Assembly: GCA_018136815.1 (NCBI GenBank)
Contig: CM030942.1
Coordinates: 807,797-871,796 of the forward strand
Reading direction: 5' to 3'
DNA length: 64,000 bases
DNA from: Isochrysis galbana
Taxonomy: Eukaryota; Haptophyta; Isochrysidales; Isochrysidaceae
This document shows, piece by piece, positions 22,445 to 33,289 of this stretch. Made by a program: the position numbers and the translations under genes. How positions within the stretch are numbered: position 1 is the stretch's first letter; every line of letters starts with the position of its first letter. Below the pieces are notes generated by a model that was not told the origin of the DNA, searched no databases, and saw only the letters and a program-made list of their open reading frames with translations.

Positions 22445-23020
22445 ATGCTAGTCTACTCGGCGTGCGCCATCGTGTGTGCCATTTGCCCACCTGTCACCCC
22501 CCCCATCCTTGCTCACAACTCGGTGCTGTTTCGCCCTGCGCTGCGCTGTCGCCGCTATGCCTCGGCTAGATGCCTCTCCGAGGACGACAATTCTGGAGAG
22601 GCAATGCCACAGCCTTGGAAGCCCAATCTAGCGACGGATGTAGATGATGTCCAGATGTTTGGTGCGATGGGCGGCGGCGTTCTGACACGGGAGGCCTTCT
22701 TGAACGCCAATAAGAACATCAACCCGGTCAGTATTGCTGAGGAGCGCCTTCAAAAAGTAGTCGCTGAAGCTGGAACTGTCCCTCCAGCTGCTGCGGTCAG
22801 CATGCTAAAGCTGGAAATTAATGCTGCGCTGGTGGCGGGAGTATTTGAGAGCGCGCCGCAATTGCGCAAGGCTCGCCAACTGCTTTCTGCGATCGAACTG
22901 GCGGCAGCGAATGTTTCTGCCCTAGACAAGGATGATGGTGTGGAGGAAGACCCGTTAGCCTCCAAACTTGACATCCTATTTACTCAGGGTTTCGAATTTG
23001 ACCTGCCTGACGAGCTCTAG
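22445..23020 (+). CDS. Small signal-bearing protein of unknown function
   Basis: A 191-residue frame from the first in-frame ATG at 22445. The frame stays open for 54 bases upstream without an ATG. The N-terminus MLVYSACAIVCAICPPV is hydrophobic like an ER signal and is followed by an Arg/Ser/Ala-rich stretch (RPALRCRRYASARC), which together resemble the two-part plastid targeting of secondary-plastid algae. The mature part (from about residue 60) looks globular, with helices: MGGGVLTREAFLNANKNIN, SIAEERLQKVVAEAG, SMLKLEINAALVAGVFESA and LRKARQLLSAIELAAANVSA, and an acidic C-terminus. I do not recognise the family. The codon-like composition and conserved-looking helices make a real gene likely. 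Confidence 0.65.
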   Translation: MLVYSACAIVCAICPPVTPPILAHNSVLFRPALRCRRYASARCLSEDDNSGEAMPQPWKPNLATDVDDVQMFGAMGGGVLTREAFLNANKNINPVSIAEERLQKVVAEAGTVPPAAAVSMLKLEINAALVAGVFESAPQLRKARQLLSAIELAAANVSALDKDDGVEEDPLASKLDILFTQGFEFDLPDEL

Positions 23021-24798
23021 CATGATTTTTATGAGCCGACTCATAATACAACACTTTGTCAGAGCGAGGCCCGCATGAATGGTATGTGGCTTCGTTCATA
23101 GGTCACAGGAGGTGCATGGCGCATGATGTGCGTTCTGAGTTTCAGGATCTTTGAGCGATATGCGTCAACCCACCCAACACCTCTTCCACCCCCGTGCGGT
23201 TCAGCTACAACCTGAGCGAGATGGATAATCTAGCCATATACTTTGGCAACCAGAATTTGCGCCATTCGTGGCCAGTCCATGCAAAATTAATTACCTCTGT
23301 CACCTCGGTTACTAGGGGTTGGCGGACATATCCGGATATATCTCCCTTACATTTAGGCTGCTTTTGGCCGAATGGATATCCATGGATATTTGGCGGATAT
23401 CTAGGGGGCCGGATGGGCTGTGAACGCAAAAACAAAACCATTATCCATTATAACCACTATTTGCGCGCGAAACGAAAGAAAGTGGTTACGTGGATCGTGA
23501 ATGCGCGCGAAGTCTTTGTTTGCCGGGGCAAACCCGACGCCTGACCCCGAGTATCGAGTATGCGGCTTCGTGGCTGCTGTCACTGCTGTGATACTTTGAT
23601 TTTGAGAAAGGCCTTAATATTGTGATAAACGACCGAGAGCCGAGAGCTGAGAAGACACAGACGACGAGGAGGAGCGCGAGTAGCGGGCAGTGCGGGCGAT
23701 GCCAGGTGCCAGGTGAGCCTCAGGCCCCGCAGGCCCGGAGGCCCGGTGCCCTAGCTCTGTTGGCCTCTGTGCCAAATCCCGCACTACGCACTGCACCGGC
23801 CCGCGCTCGCACCGCTCGCGCTGCGCTGCGTACGCGCCAGGCGCCAGGCACCAACCCAACCTGAGTTGTGATGTGTGCGATGTGTCTGCAGGAGGGCCGC
23901 GAGGGCAGCCTCAATCAACGCGGAGGCTCGTCAGCCACGTGTGGACGGCCGCGTCGGTTAGCTCCCCGCGCGTGACGTTTTTCCCCGGTGTCCTCCGAAC
24001 GCTCTGCGCCATCGCCCGATCGCCCCTCGTGCTCCTCCCGTCTGCTCTCGCCCTTGCCCTCGTGCCACAGTGCCTCGTGATGACTGAGAGTGCGCCCGCG
24101 CCGTCCGACGTGTCCCCGCGTGCTCCTCCAGTCCCTCTTCGCCCACCCTCCATGCCCCACGTGGATCAAGCCTCTCACATGTTATGTCTCAACTCTCTCT
24201 CTGACCAGACCACCCCACAGCCACAGCTACATTCAGCTCACCACAGTGATGGGCGGGGAAAGAAGGGTGATTCTCCTTGTTCGAGCTCCCCCCTCCCCCT
24301 GCCCTTATTGTGAGTCTCCTTTCGGCCTGTAAGCTTTTTGAACACTTCACATACTCACAGCCCCGATAGAACAGAAAATGGAGCAGCGCGAGGAACGGAT
24401 GATGATGAGCAGGGGAGCAGAGAGCAAGCAAGCTTCACAGTGTGCAAGCTGCTTTCTTTGTGTACCGTACAAGAGAGCCCATGAGCTATGCGTTGCGGTT
24501 GAGGGACACGAAACCTGATCCTCCGACAGCTCTCGCTGCTTCGTTGCCACCCATGCCGATAGATGATAATTTGTGTATAATCTGTGGAAATACAAAGATT
24601 CGTCAGGTAATTTCCCAACAAATACCTTTACCGTTGCGTCGTAGTGGTACACCTTGGTTGTCGCAAAATGCACGTTGATTTGTATCACAAAAGATGCGGG
24701 CGCCGATGCACATTGGAGCTGTGCGCGTCTGATGCGGCCGGAAGGGGGGGGGGTGCTACTGCCGCAATAGACGATTTCAAAGTCTCTCTCCAGCTGCG
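23021..24798. other. Intergenic with decayed repeats
   Basis: No gene is supported. At 23320-23412 there is an array of GATATC/GGATAT words similar to those at 28500-28595. Around 23915-23970 the minus strand has the Ulp1-like block shared with 16263-16325. The 166-residue minus-strand frame at 24347-24847 overlaps the last SET exon and has no recognisable domain. Confidence 0.5.
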
Positions 24799-27431
24799 TC
24801 AATGTACTTGACCTCGCTTTGGCGGTTTTCCAAGATACCCCGTACAATTTCGTGACTCACAATAACACCTTTGGGCGACGTCTGCGTCCCCAAACCATTT
24901 CACCGCATAGTTATACGACAATTCTTCCCCCTCGGCGATGTCCATTGATGCAAAAAGACCTAGACGAGGCTCACGCCTGACGTACCTGGTGAGGAGTAGA
25001 CAAATCGGGGGCAATCCGATAGTGAGAGGGCGCAAGAGTGTGGCGCAGGAGTGTGGCGCAGGAGTGTGGCGTGTGAAGTCCCGGTGTACTACCCTTGGTT
25101 AGCGCAGGACCATCCATGATGTACTACCCTTTGCGCACCACTTCTCAACGGAGAGATTTGGCGAGCAAGAATGATTTATGAATCGAGTTACGTTACCCTT
25201 GCGAGACGCATCAACAATCTCATGGTGGTTGAGGGCCATGAAGTACATGTGGGAATGGCGCGACAAGGCGGCCTTCCGCTCCTACATCAAGTGGGGCATG
25301 AACTAAGAGCTCAGTGGGCATGAAGATGAGATGTCACCACGGAGGATCGCGAAAGGGGCGGAGGCATGTAGCTCACTTCCCACGTGTCCACGTCGATAAC
25401 CTCACCCACATATTCCATCACGAGCTCGCCCTGCCGGATTCCGCGCGTAGCCTTGACCCCCCAGCCCTTCTTCTCTGTCAAGAAGACTTGCACGGGTGGA
25501 TCGCCGTTTTCCAAGTGTGTGGTCAACTGTCGATTCAAGCAAGTGTCCCCACAAGGACACGTCGCCAACTCGCACTCCTGCTGTTCGGCTCTGTTTTGGC
25601 ACCGGTAATCGCACCCACCCGTCTCAATGGAGCATTTACACGGCGCGACGTCACTTATGGGCAGCATTTCCCGTCGCTTGCTGAGGTAAATCGATCTCCG
25701 GATGCGCATATATGGTGGCGGTTTCAAGTCAGCGCAGGGAACTATTCTTTGCTCCCGCACAGCTGCCACTATTTCATCTGAAAGCTGAAAACCGCACGAG
25801 TCCGAATCCGCGCCGTGACGCGATGCTCCGGATGGTTTAAGCTTCGTAGACTTCAGGTGGCGGTCCGCCCAGTTGGTAAGGTTCGGCACGGTGCTGTCTA
25901 GATTTTTGACATTCACGGAATCTCGCAATGGGTCCGGAAGGGACGTACCGCTGCCCCGAGGATCCGGCGCATTCAAGTCCTTTAAGCCCACATGTTCGCA
26001 TCGGCGGCACAGCATCGTGTTGTGTGTGATCGGCATTACATCGCAGGCTGTGATCCCGATGCAAGTATGGTGGTGGGATGTGCAACACCGAAAGCATCGC
26101 TGCATCGACCTTCCGTAGGCGGGGCCTTCAGCCTCGCCACAAGTAGCACAATAATGCCGAGCGCACATCGTCCCACTGTCGCTGTCAATCAGCTTGCGAC
26201 TACCTTTCGCGGGTTGCAGCCATCGCGGAAGTGGAGCGACGGCCTTCTCTATGACCGACTCTGAACGGGGAGCCTTGGGATACAAAATGCTACCCTGAGT
26301 CTTGGCCTTCTTTGGCGCATGATCGGTGGGTATTGGCATTCTCGCGGTCCGTGCCTGTGTCGTGCGTGCAATGGACCCGCCGTTCTTCTCCGCTATGACC
26401 TGGTCTGTGCAACTTGATGCATCGATGTCGGTCACCCGGCCATGCTCCTGCTTGTCGCACGCGCCTGCAAAGCCTTGGAGAGAGGCCACCCAACATTCAG
26501 GATGATACATTTTGCCACAGTTCCGTTGCCTGCCAACTTTGTGCGCACAGACACGCAGTTCGTCTTTACCGGCCCACTGCTTGCACGAAAAGCATCGGAA
26601 ACGGCGGCAACGGCAGTCCGAGCACCGCCAGTCCGGCCGTAGTTCTTCTGGAGAGACTCCCGCCGCAAGCACGCATTTCACATGGAAACTTCGATGGCAC
26701 TCTCCATTGCAGTGGAATGAATCGGCCGGTTTTTCGCAAAGCGCACACACGTCGTCGTGCTTGAAATATCTCGAAATCACGTCACAATGATCCACAAATT
26801 TCGTTCTCGTGTCGTTCATCATTTTGTCCGGCGCTGCAAACCGCAAGCGTCCCGACTTTCGATCAATCCACTCATCCCACTTTTTAGGCCATCCTTGGTA
26901 GTGGATTTTTACAGAGTGTGACGCCGAATGCAGGACTTTGGCGGGATACCTGAAAAGATACATACGAGCAAGCGTTTGTTCAAGCCACCTGCACGGGGTG
27001 TCCTTGGCCACCTAGGGGCTTGCTGGCACCATCAAAGAGGAACACGATTTCATCATTGATGTAGTAGTGGTGCCCCTCTCCCCCTTCCCCTCAACCCAAG
27101 GCACGCTTTCTCACCACTTGCCCTCCATGTCGAGCGCCTCGATCAGCGAGCCCTCCTGGAAGTCGTGAGGCATTCGCAGCGTACCCCACCCTCGATGCTC
27201 ACGGAGCCTCAGCGAGGGGAAGGGCAACCACTCATCGTCCTCACTCGGCCATCCGTCGTAGTGCACCAGTACCTCGCCTTTGCGCACTTCAAGCACATGG
27301 GCGGGATACCAAAAGTTCTCATAGTCGAGGGCCTCTATCTGTTCCTCCACTTTCGGCATCCTCCGCAGCGCGCCCGGCACCGCACGCGCCGGGCCGACGT
27401 CGCCACCTCTGCGGCGCGACGACCGCGTCAT
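24799..27431 (-). CDS. Histone lysine methyltransferase: two chromo-barrels, PHD fingers, AWS-SET-postSET
   Basis: Four minus-strand exons, 27431-27115, 26949-25377, 25281-25139 and 24985-24799, join in frame to 739 residues. Residues 31-75 and 96-140 are two chromo-barrel/Tudor-knot repeats (WYPAHVLEV...[19 protein letters not shown]...[13 protein letters not shown]). PHD fingers lie at about 174-270 (VCALC...CHRSFHVKC...WRCSDC and the following Cys-rich run) and about 372-423. The AWS Cys cluster ([14 protein letters not shown]...[11 protein letters not shown]) precedes the SET domain from about 593 ([40 protein letters not shown]), then post-[22 protein letters not shown]-postSET defines the SET2/NSD/ASH1 group, which methylates H3K36 in well-studied members. 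The NHSC and catalytic Tyr region are intact, so activity is expected. Residue specificity is not determinable here. Confidence 0.88.
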
Positions 27432-29948
27432 TTGAGAGGCGCTCTCGCGAGTCTTGTGTAATGTGGCGGAACGAGAGTCGCTACTCCTACCGGTTCCAGC
27501 CTGCCACACAGATCAACATCCCCCCAACGATAACGAACAGAAAAATCCTGTGTTCTCACATAGTGGAGATGTGCACACGGTAGGAGTAGCAGGAGTACCA
27601 ACAACCAAGAGCGGCGCGAGGCGCTGCTGCAGTCGCCAGTATTGTATTCTTACTTGAGGGCCAACTGCTTCCGCAATAGAGCTCTAGACAATAGAGGGTT
27701 TTTGCAGGGCTCAAGAAGGTCTCAACAAGAGGCCCCCTCAATAGCACCTGGGAGTGGATTTTTCGGCCTAGATATCTAGATATCTAAGATATCTCTAGAT
27801 ATCTAGGACCGTGCTAAAGTTAGAACCGCGTCCCCAGCCCCCAGTCCCCAGCCACTCCATCGCCCCCCCCCCCCCCCGTTCCCCCTACCCCCCCCCCCCC
27901 TTCTCCCCCCTTGCCGAGCGCGAAACCGCGCCGAACGAAGCAGGATGCTCGGCTTGGGCCATGTGGCGCGAGCCGCATGGCGGCAGCACCGCCTGCTTGG
28001 GCGAGCTTGGGCGAGCCATCCCGTCCCGACAACACAACCGCGGGTGCAAGAGCGCACAACCGGAGCGGCTGCGATCACTACGACGGGCATGTGTTCTCCA
28101 AAGCCGGCAAGCTACATGATGACCTCAAGGCGTCTCAGGGTGATGAGACCCTTGAACACGCTCTGATAGCATCTGTTAATTATGAGTGATAGAGTGCTCG
28201 TGCTTGCTTGGCGGTAGCATGTCGGTGGGGCCATGCTGTATAGCTGTTGTACGCACGAGCGCGCTGCCTGCTCTGTAAGTGTAGGTGCGCTAACATTGTA
28301 ACAATGGTATACTTATCTACTAGATATCTATCTAGCCTTCGGCCGATTGCTATCCACCTAGATATAGATAGTGCCTTGGCGCTATCCACCTAGATAGAGA
28401 TAGTGAAAAAGCGGCCTAGATAGGTAGATATCTAGATATCTGGGTATCTAGTTCCACGCCTTACGCACCGGCAAGTTTTCTTTTTGCGTTGAGGGGCCCA
28501 GACGCGCCCAAATATCCTTGAAATATCCACAGCTATCTAATTCCAAAAAATCTGCCCAAATATCTAGGAGATATATCCGGATATTTTGGCCTACCCCTAC
28601 CCCCCTGACGGATTGGAGGTTACGGATGGAACAGGAGGGACCGAGCGGGACGGAAGGTAGGCGGCGGCAGGCACGGCATTTCGGCCATTGGCGGGCGGGA
28701 CGGGCAGACCATCTTCCATGGTTGGAGGATGGATGGCGGGCAGTGGCGAGGGCGAGCGCGAAGACGGAGCGGACATAGCGGATAGCGAGGGTGAGTGGGT
28801 GCGTGAGTGGATTTGGTTGGTGTTGTAAGATTGCTTGTTACGACTGAGCGAGAGCGAGAGCGAGAACGAGGGAGCGAGGAGCGATTGGGGCGAGGGACGA
28901 AGGCGACAGAGGCCGACAGGATACCAATCCGACGAGTCCGACCACAATCCGAGACACGCACACTCGACTTTCACCCAACATCCCTCCACACTAACGTATT
29001 TTTCCCGCCTGGGCGGGGAAGACACAGAAGGAAGGAAACAAGGAAGAGAAAGCCGACAAGAGAGCGACGATGCGACGGAAGAGCCGACGGCGAACGGCGG
29101 TTACCGCGAACGAGTAGGTAGAAAGTAGAAAGTAAGGAGGGAATCTACGTGCGTAAACCGAAAGGAGCGAGAGGGTAGGCTTCGCGCGGGGGAAAGGTCC
29201 GCAGCGACGAACACCTACGACGAGAGCGAGAACAAGCGCGGGGGAACGACAGCAAGGAGGGACCAAAGGCAGAGCAAGGCCCAAGGTGCAAAGGAGCGAA
29301 ACAGGGGCGAGACAGGCCACAAAGGGGCGAAACGGCAAGGAGCGAGGGGCGAGTTACGAATGAAGAGTTCTACAAGTTACCAGTAAAACTCCGCGGCAAC
29401 AAGAACGACTGGGCTCGAAGACGCCTAAGGTCGGAAGTCGATCGCAGATGCGACACCCCCCCTCTCCCTCCCACAGTCCCACTCCGTTGCGTCGCGCCGC
29501 CCTCCCCTCGCCCCTTCGCCGCCCCATACCTCTTTCTAACGTGCACACCTGGATTATTTGGTAAACTGAAGCATCCAAATGGCTGCTTCGCCTTCGCCCC
29601 TGGGCCTATTTTAATACTATTTTCTCCATCATTCCATACTACAATCTCGACCTATTGTGTTGTAAATGGGTGGGAATGTGGGGAAGGATGTCCCTGAGGT
29701 TCCCCCAGCACCACCCGTCAAGGCGTTGGCGAGCAGGGACAAAATATGTCGTTTGAAGCATCCATTTGCATGCTCCGGCAGTAAACAGTTAAAAGGAATA
29801 TCTAGTAGTTACGAACACGAACGACTGACTGTGAAGTGAAAAAAACTTCAACATGAACAAATAAATAAACGAACCTAACTGGATAAGAGAATAAGAGAGG
29901 GAGAGCACCATCTCTGGTTGTCGCTCACTCCACTCACTCACCGAGACG
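27432..29948. other. Intergenic with palindrome-array element
   Basis: Left of 27770 nothing is recognised. A candidate element bounded by CTAGATATC arrays spans 27768-28456, and GATATC-rich DNA continues to 28595. From 28600 to 29350 the DNA is rich in GAGCGAGAGCGAGA-type iterations on the plus strand, giving Arg/Glu-repeat frames without domain signal. From 29350 to 29948 only a repeated GAAGCATCCA(A/T)(A/T)TG word (29569 and 29757) stands out. The 142-residue minus frame at 28597 is Ser/Pro-rich and unrecognised. Confidence 0.5.
27768..28456. repeat. Candidate element with CTAGATATC palindrome-array ends
   Basis: The left end (27768-27810) is an array of TAGATATCTAGATATCTA words. The right end (28318-28456) again has CTAGATATC and CTATCCACCTAGATA words reading toward the element. 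The interior (27811-28200) is GC-rich with long C-runs and no recognised ORF. The symmetric placing suggests a MITE-like element, but exact termini are not clear. Confidence 0.5.
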
Positions 29949-30988
29949 ATGGCGATGAGCGATTCTCTGCCGCGTGCGATACAGGGTGGTCTACAGACGG
30001 GGATCGGTATATTCTTCCTCTCCAACGAGGAAGAGAGAGGCCGAATACGGCGTGACCTCCTGCGAGCAACCTGGCTCGACGCCTGGGTGCATGACACATC
30101 AGGCAAGGAAATGGCCAGTGGGCCTCGCACAGCGTATTTCGTGTTCAGTGGGGCTGCATCTGAGCTATTCGTTCCATTAGCTGAGAAGAGAGAGAGCTGG
30201 GGATCAGATCATCGTGGGAGAAGGAGCGCCAGTGCCCAAGACGGCCATTCTGGCGCGATTGGGGAGCTGCACTTGACGTGCCCAAACGGATACAGGTACC
30301 TCTTCTTGAAGACCATCCATGCCCTGCGTTGGCTGGTCCAACGTCGCCCTGCGTACCTTGGGCCGTCTCACAGACTGATTTTCAAAGCAGACGAGGACAC
30401 CTATGTGTGCAACTCGCAGCTCAATGTTCAACTTGCGAACTTGCCGTCGTCTCCAAATATCTACGTCGGACAATTTGCCGAGCACACCAAATTGAGGATT
30501 AGGCCTGGGGAACGTTGGGAAGATCTTCCTCACTATCACCTCTTCAATCGGACCTTCTACCCACCGTATGCTCAGGTCATTCTGCCAATAGGTGCCCAGC
30601 ATGCGAGATATTCGCGATGGCGCATATGCACGGTTGATCGCCTGGCGGAATCCTCATGTGGTTACTTTGCTGTCAAGTCACAATAATCCTTGAACTGACC
30701 CATTTTCAGGGTGCGTTGTATGGGCTCAGTGCCAATCTTGCGCAAGCAATCCTAAGCACGGCGGACCGGCCATGGCGCTTGTTTGACCGACCACATGACG
30801 AAACGCCCATCAATGAGGATGCTTCTATTGGAACACTAGTGCACCTGTGGGCAAAGGGGAACACGAGTTTCGAGTACGACCCCCCGACAAGAGAGAAGCT
30901 ACGCTCTGGAAAGCCGCCGTTTCGGCCCGAGCGATTGTTTAAATCTGCGTTAGGCCAGGCACGTGGTATTCCCCTAGAACCAAATTGA
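29949..30988 (+). CDS. GT31-family beta-1,3-glycosyltransferase-like protein
   Basis: Two exons, 29949-30575 and 30710-30988, join in phase 0 to 301 residues. Family features run in order: GIFFLSNEEERGRIRRDLLRATW (the start-of-domain IRxTW-like motif, residues 20-42), TAYFVFSG, YLFLKTIHALRWLV (the LxxKT helix), FKADEDTYV (residues 146-152, the DDD metal/nucleotide-sugar motif here as DED), and across the intron YPPYAQ joined to GALYGLSANLA, then a C-terminal EDASIGTLV. GT31 enzymes transfer galactose or GlcNAc in beta-1,3 linkage in the Golgi. No transmembrane anchor is present, so an upstream exon is probably missing from the model. The donor site is the unusual CAG|GTCATT. The fold call is good; sugar specificity is unknown. 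Confidence 0.75.
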
Positions 30989-31209
30989 CATGTCTTCCCT
31001 CAGCCACCCCCTATTGTGCTTGCGAGTACAGCCCACTGTGTGGATGGCCCAAGTGCAGGCACGCCATTTCAGTACTACTTGTCAAGCCAACCTCTCTTGG
31101 GGACAGCCAACCTCTCTTGGGGACAGAAAGGCCAAGTTGTCAGGAAATCGTATGCGGGATAAAATGGAGATGAGAAAGGCAATCCACTTTCATCCCGCTG
31201 TTTCCACAG

Positions 31210-31798
31210 GTGACTTTCCTGGACTTGACCATGCGTGTCTATCTTTCGGCTGAGGCCCACGGAGGAGACCACTCTGGAGGTGGATATCTCAATGAAAGCC
31301 TTGCGCGAATAGAAAACGATCAGGTGTGTCTCACTATACAATAGGACCTCTCTCACGAGAGGAAATGCGTGAAGCAGCCTAGCACGCAGACAACTTTGCA
31401 ATGTGGAACCTCTAATTTTGCTCACATCCCTGGCACAACGTACTTACGTTGTCCGCAATTCTTCCTTGCATCTAGTCGTTTGCGTGACTGTGGCGAGATA
31501 GCAGGGCCCCATCCGTTTGCAAGGTGCCATCGCTATCAGGTTGCTCCCCGGGGTCCTGAAGGCTATGATGTTCCTTCTGCCGGACGTTCCGACGACATAT
31601 GTCTGGGATGTGTTTTATGTTTACCCTTCGTTGGTCTTTTGCAGGCGTGCATGCAGGTACGCCGGGGGCTTTTTGTGGCAGTGCATAAGCTACGGCCCAT
31701 GGAAGCCATTCGATGCGCTGCGACAACGTGCTCGGCGTGTGCGTGTTCTCTCGAAGGATCATCTCAGCGAGCCCTTCACAGGCTTGCCCTTTCAATAG
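31210..31798 (+). CDS. Unrecognised candidate gene or remnant, two exon-like blocks
   Basis: Block 1 (31210-31323) is bounded by TTCCACAG and by CAG|GTGTGT and encodes 38 residues in phase 0 (MRVYLSAEAHGGDH, then NESLARIEND). Block 2, open at 31517-31798 and ending at a TAG, encodes VLKAMMFLLPDVPTTYVWDV and ISYGPWKPFDALRQRARRVR, which look like real protein but match no family I can name. The splice join between them is not resolved. It lies downstream of the GT31 gene in the same direction, but its relation to that gene is unknown. Confidence 0.35.
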
Positions 31799-31850
31799 CG
31801 AGATCGCCCATTTCTCTGAAGTTTGGCAAAGGATGAGGTGATTTTAGTTG

Positions 31851-32375
31851 CCGTAAAGGAAATTTGGTATTTGGCTTCGCCCGCCAACATGATATTGTTT
31901 TATTAGTATGCCTGAGGTCGTGGGTCGTATGTATGTGCTGCACTCCTTTAACTAAGTTTATACTTAGTTCACCCATGGGGGGGCACGAGGCCCCCCCCCC
32001 CTTATTTCTCCACTCCTCCCCGACTAATCTCATGATTATTAAATGATAATAATAATTAATGTTATATCCTAGCCAACCCCACTAGCTAATTGGACACAAC
32101 TTTTCCGTCCCGGAATCCTGCCATGCCTGACGAGCCAGGTGCCCGAGTGCTACCGGGGGAGGGGGCACTGCCCCATCCCCTCGATGTTTATCCTGCATCC
32201 TGCCTCCAGTGCACGCACCGAGCACCGACCCTGCGCACCCCGTAAAGGAATTTTGGTATTTGGCTTCGCCAACATGATATTGTTTTATTAGTATGCCTGA
32301 GGTCATGGGTCGTATGTATGTGCTCCACTCCTTCTACTAAGTTTGTACTTAGTTCACCCATGGCCCATGGGGGGG
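31851..32375 (+). repeat. Direct duplication of a 130-base segment carrying an R2 end
   Basis: 31851-31985 and 32240-32375 share TTTGGCTTCGCC, CAACATGATATTGTTTTATT, AGTATGCCTGAGGTC, GGGTCGTATGTATGTGCT and the R2 terminal hairpin (31950-31969 and 32335-32354) followed by the CCCATGGGGGGGCACGAG run. The two copies differ by small indels, so the duplication is not recent-identical. Confidence 0.85.
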
Positions 32376-32504
32376 GGCACGAGCCCCCCCCCCTATTTCT
32401 CAGGTCGCGTTCCGTCGAGAAAGAGGACCACGTCCACGTGGACGTTTTGTTTTCACGTGTATCGTCTATGAGTATGGTTAGAAACAATACATAGTGTAAC
32501 CAGT

Positions 32505-32680
32505 ATAAAAACCTATTAATATTCTTACCGCACTCGCGGCGAATGGAACCACTACCCACTGCTACAAGTAGCACGTAGCATACTCTCTCTCTACACCCCC
32601 ATTCCCCCGGCCCTTCTCCCCCCGCCATCAGGCGGCTCCCCCCGTACACTACTAGGGGGATTGGGGGGGAGGGCTTAGAT
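32505..32680 (-). repeat. Dispersed repeat R1, copy 3 (inverted)
   Basis: Reverse complement of the 8515-8695 repeat: CTACACCCCCATTCCCCCGG, CCTTCTCCCCCCGCCATCAG and CACTACTAGGGGGATTGGGG, ending near GGGCTTAGATACGG. It is very similar to copy 4 at 35360-35530, including the flanking TATTCTTACCGCACTCGCGG. Confidence 0.75.
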
Positions 32681-32689
32681 ACGGTCCGG

Positions 32690-33200
32690 TGCCCCCCCCC
32701 CCTCCCCCCGTTATCCGTTCTCCACTTCCTCCTACGCCTCCCGGGCTGGCGGCGGACTCTGTCTCGTCTTATCCTGTCAACAAGCGCGAGACTTACCGAT
32801 TTTCCGGTGGGCGGAGCTCTCGCTCGCGCCCACCCCCTTCTCCTTCTCCGCGCGCGCGCTCTCTCCCCTCTCTCTCCTGCGGCACGCGCGATGGCGCGCC
32901 TGCGGCAGGCCTGCAGTTGCTCTCTGGCGGCCCCTGGAGGCTCCTGGAGGCCAGCTCAGGGGGCAGAGGAGGCTGGGGCTGAGCCCTGGCCTCCCCTGCC
33001 TCTCCCTCGCTGGCGCTCCCGAGCCTCCGGGGCCCCCACGCTGCACCTGTCTGCCTGTCGACGGGGGGGGAGGGGGGGTTGGAGTTGGAGCGATGGGCTG
33101 GCCACGACTGGCTAGGACGCGCGAGGCAGGCGAGCCTGCTAGTGAGAGAGTGGGTCAGCAGGGCAGTGGGCTCCTGACAAGCCATCAGGCATGGCTGGGG
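32690..33200 (+). repeat. Hairpin-family GC-rich repeat R2, copy 3 (longest)
   Basis: Extends further 5' than other copies: GGCGGACTCTGTCTCGTCTT, ATCCTGTCAACAAGCGCGAG and GGCGGAGCTCTCGCTCGCGC, then the shared core (TGCGGCACGCGCGATGGCGC; CTGGAGGCTCCTGGAGGCC; GCACCTGTCTGCCTGTCGAC; GTGGGTCAGCAGGGCAGTG). It decays near 33200 without its terminal hairpin. Confidence 0.75.
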
Positions 33201-33289
33201 CAGGCCTGTCAGTTAAATTCCGTACAACAAACGTAAACGCGTGCGTCGCTTACCTTATTATGTTTTGTTGCTTCGTGGCCTCTGCCTTT

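Noticed and set aside
24347..24847. A 166-residue minus-strand frame next to the last SET exon
   Set aside because: It overlaps the post-SET exon in another frame and has no recognisable motif.
28597..29128. Arg/Glu-repeat and Ser/Pro-rich frames on both strands
   Set aside because: The DNA is a GAGCGAGA-type iteration giving biased but featureless protein on either strand. No conserved motif was seen.
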